A stretch of 64,000 nucleotides of DNA, taken from positions 561,510 to 625,509 of the forward strand of contig NZ_BBQZ01000002.1 of the NCBI RefSeq assembly GCF_000974805.1, read 5' to 3'. Numbering within the stretch: the first letter of the stretch is position 1; each line of letters starts with the position of its first letter. The position numbers and the translations under genes are program-made. Below, one piece after another: positions 63,393 through 64,000 of this stretch. The stretch is from Demequina salsinemoris (GTDB lineage Bacteria > Actinomycetota > Actinomycetes > Actinomycetales > Demequinaceae). The notes under the pieces were generated by a model. That model was not told the DNA's origin, did not search any database, and saw only the letters and a program-made list of their open reading frames with translations.

Positions 63393-63432
63393 CACGAAGG
63401 GCCGCGATCCTCGCGGATCGCGGCCCTTCGTG
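63393..63432 (-). terminator. Terminator of rpsA
   Basis: A perfect 18-bp stem (arms 63393-63410 and 63415-63432) with a TCGC loop, beginning ten bases after the rpsA stop codon; no T-tract. The strongest hairpin in the window. Confidence 0.9.
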
Positions 63433-63441
63433 GTGCAGTGC

Positions 63442-64000
63442 TTAGTTGCCCGTCAGCTTCTCGCGCAGAGCGGCGAGACGCTCGTCGGAGGCCAGCGTGC
63501 CGGCGTCCGCGAGGTCCTCGTCCTGCGAGCTGTACGAGGTCGGGGCGCCCTTGGCGCCACCGGCACGCTTGCGCGGCGCGGCGGCGGGAGCCTCGGACTC
63601 GGCCTCGGCGGCCTGCTCGTCCTGCTTGGCGACGAACGCCTTGTGGGCCTCCCAGCGCTCGTGGGCCTCGGCGTACTCCGCCTCCCACGCCTCGCGCTGC
63701 TCCTCGTAGCCCTCGCGCCACTCCTGGGTCTCCGGGTCGAAGCCCTCGGGGTACTTGTAGTTGCCAGCCTCGTCGTACTCGGCCGTCATGCCGTAGAGCG
63801 CGGGGTCGAAGTCCTCGCCCTGCGGGTCGACACCCTCGTTCGCCTGCTTGATGGACAGCGAGATGCGGCGACGCTCGAGGTCGATGTCGATGATCTTGAC
63901 GAAGACCTCCTCGTCAGCCTGGACGACCTGCTCGGGCAGCTCGACGTGGCGGACGGCGAGCTCGGAGATGTGAACCAGGCCCTCGATGCCCTCGTAGACG
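63442..64000 (-). CDS. rpsA: 30S ribosomal protein S1, C-terminal part (5' partial)
   Basis: The frame is open from the right edge to TAA at 63442-63444, about 185 residues. The visible N-terminal part is the end of the last S1 RNA-binding domain (YEGIEGLVHISELA, VKIIDIDLERRRISLSIKQAN). It is followed by the acidic, low-complexity C-terminal extension typical of actinobacterial S1 (YPEGFDPETQEWREGYEEQ, AEAESEAPAAAPRKRAGG), ending LREKLTGN. The start codon lies outside the window. Confidence 0.95.
   Translation of the reverse strand, partial: VYEGIEGLVHISELAVRHVELPEQVVQADEEVFVKIIDIDLERRRISLSIKQANEGVDPQGEDFDPALYGMTAEYDEAGNYKYPEGFDPETQEWREGYEEQREAWEAEYAEAHERWEAHKAFVAKQDEQAAEAESEAPAAAPRKRAGGAKGAPTSYSSQDEDLADAGTLASDERLAALREKLTGN

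Overview
The window is one stretch of a high-GC Gram-positive chromosome. Several genes are diagnostic of Actinobacteria: RbpA, WhiA, OpcA, the whiA-yvcK-rapZ-uvrC-uvrA block, the xerD-parA-scpA-scpB-rluB-cmk-der block, and TAnnnT -10 boxes placed exactly one leader-length before start codons. Gene content and order fit Micrococcales (Demequina/Cellulomonas-like); the genus is only a guess. I see no insertion sequence, prophage, CRISPR array, conjugative gene or classical biosynthetic cluster. This is mostly ordinary core chromosome with an accessory-looking first 29 kb.

Layout. 1-7.3 kb: the end of a ferredoxin-type oxidoreductase subunit, a NUDIX hydrolase, a YCII-like protein, glutamate decarboxylase, a YrhK-like membrane protein coupled to two tandem TsaA/TrmO-like genes, a beta-helix-like lipoprotein, GNAT + RraB-like and SRPBCC genes. 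7.4-15.2 kb: a two-gene GH43 glycosidase operon without signal peptides, a divergent D-2-hydroxyacid dehydrogenase, a membrane alpha/beta-hydrolase and an FAD-linked oxidase. 15.3-29.3 kb: small unknowns, a DUF2231 protein divergent from a P1 (DmpA-type) peptidase across a 7-1-7 palindrome, a zinc-binding metallopeptidase, an RsmC/RlmG-like methyltransferase, DNA polymerase IV, tRNA-Pro(GGG), two tandem membrane GGDEF proteins, a deaminase, an MFS permease, a lipase-like hydrolase, a GDPD and a DUF1801 protein.

29.3-38.6 kb (minus strand) is a tightly packed core operon from cyoE and xerD through chromosome segregation (parA, scpA, scpB), rluB, chorismate mutase, prephenate dehydrogenase, cmk, an acyltransferase and der. 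Many of its junctions are ATGA, GTGA or TGATG overlaps. 38.8-45.7 kb (plus) is the pentose-phosphate operon tkt-pgi-zwf-opcA-pgl, notable for lacking transaldolase. 46-58 kb (minus) holds a SelT-like redox protein + rbpA, secG, the lower-glycolysis operon gap-pgk-tpiA, whiA-yvcK-rapZ, uvrC and uvrA. 58-64 kb holds a YciI protein, TerC, uvrB, an acyltransferase, coaE and the C-terminus of ribosomal protein S1.

The most striking overall signal is transcriptional. At least fifteen genes have a TAnnnT hexamer followed by exactly six bases and then ATG or GTG, the signature of leaderless mRNAs; they include uvrA, uvrB, uvrC, parA, cyoE, aroH and terC. In two cases the TAG stop codon of the upstream gene is itself the start of the -10 box. 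Other structural finds are a pair of mutually exclusive hairpins at the gap ribosome-binding site and a 13-bp inverted repeat between two facing terminators at 45.8 kb. I did not find a clearly undescribed multi-gene system; the findings are local and testable.
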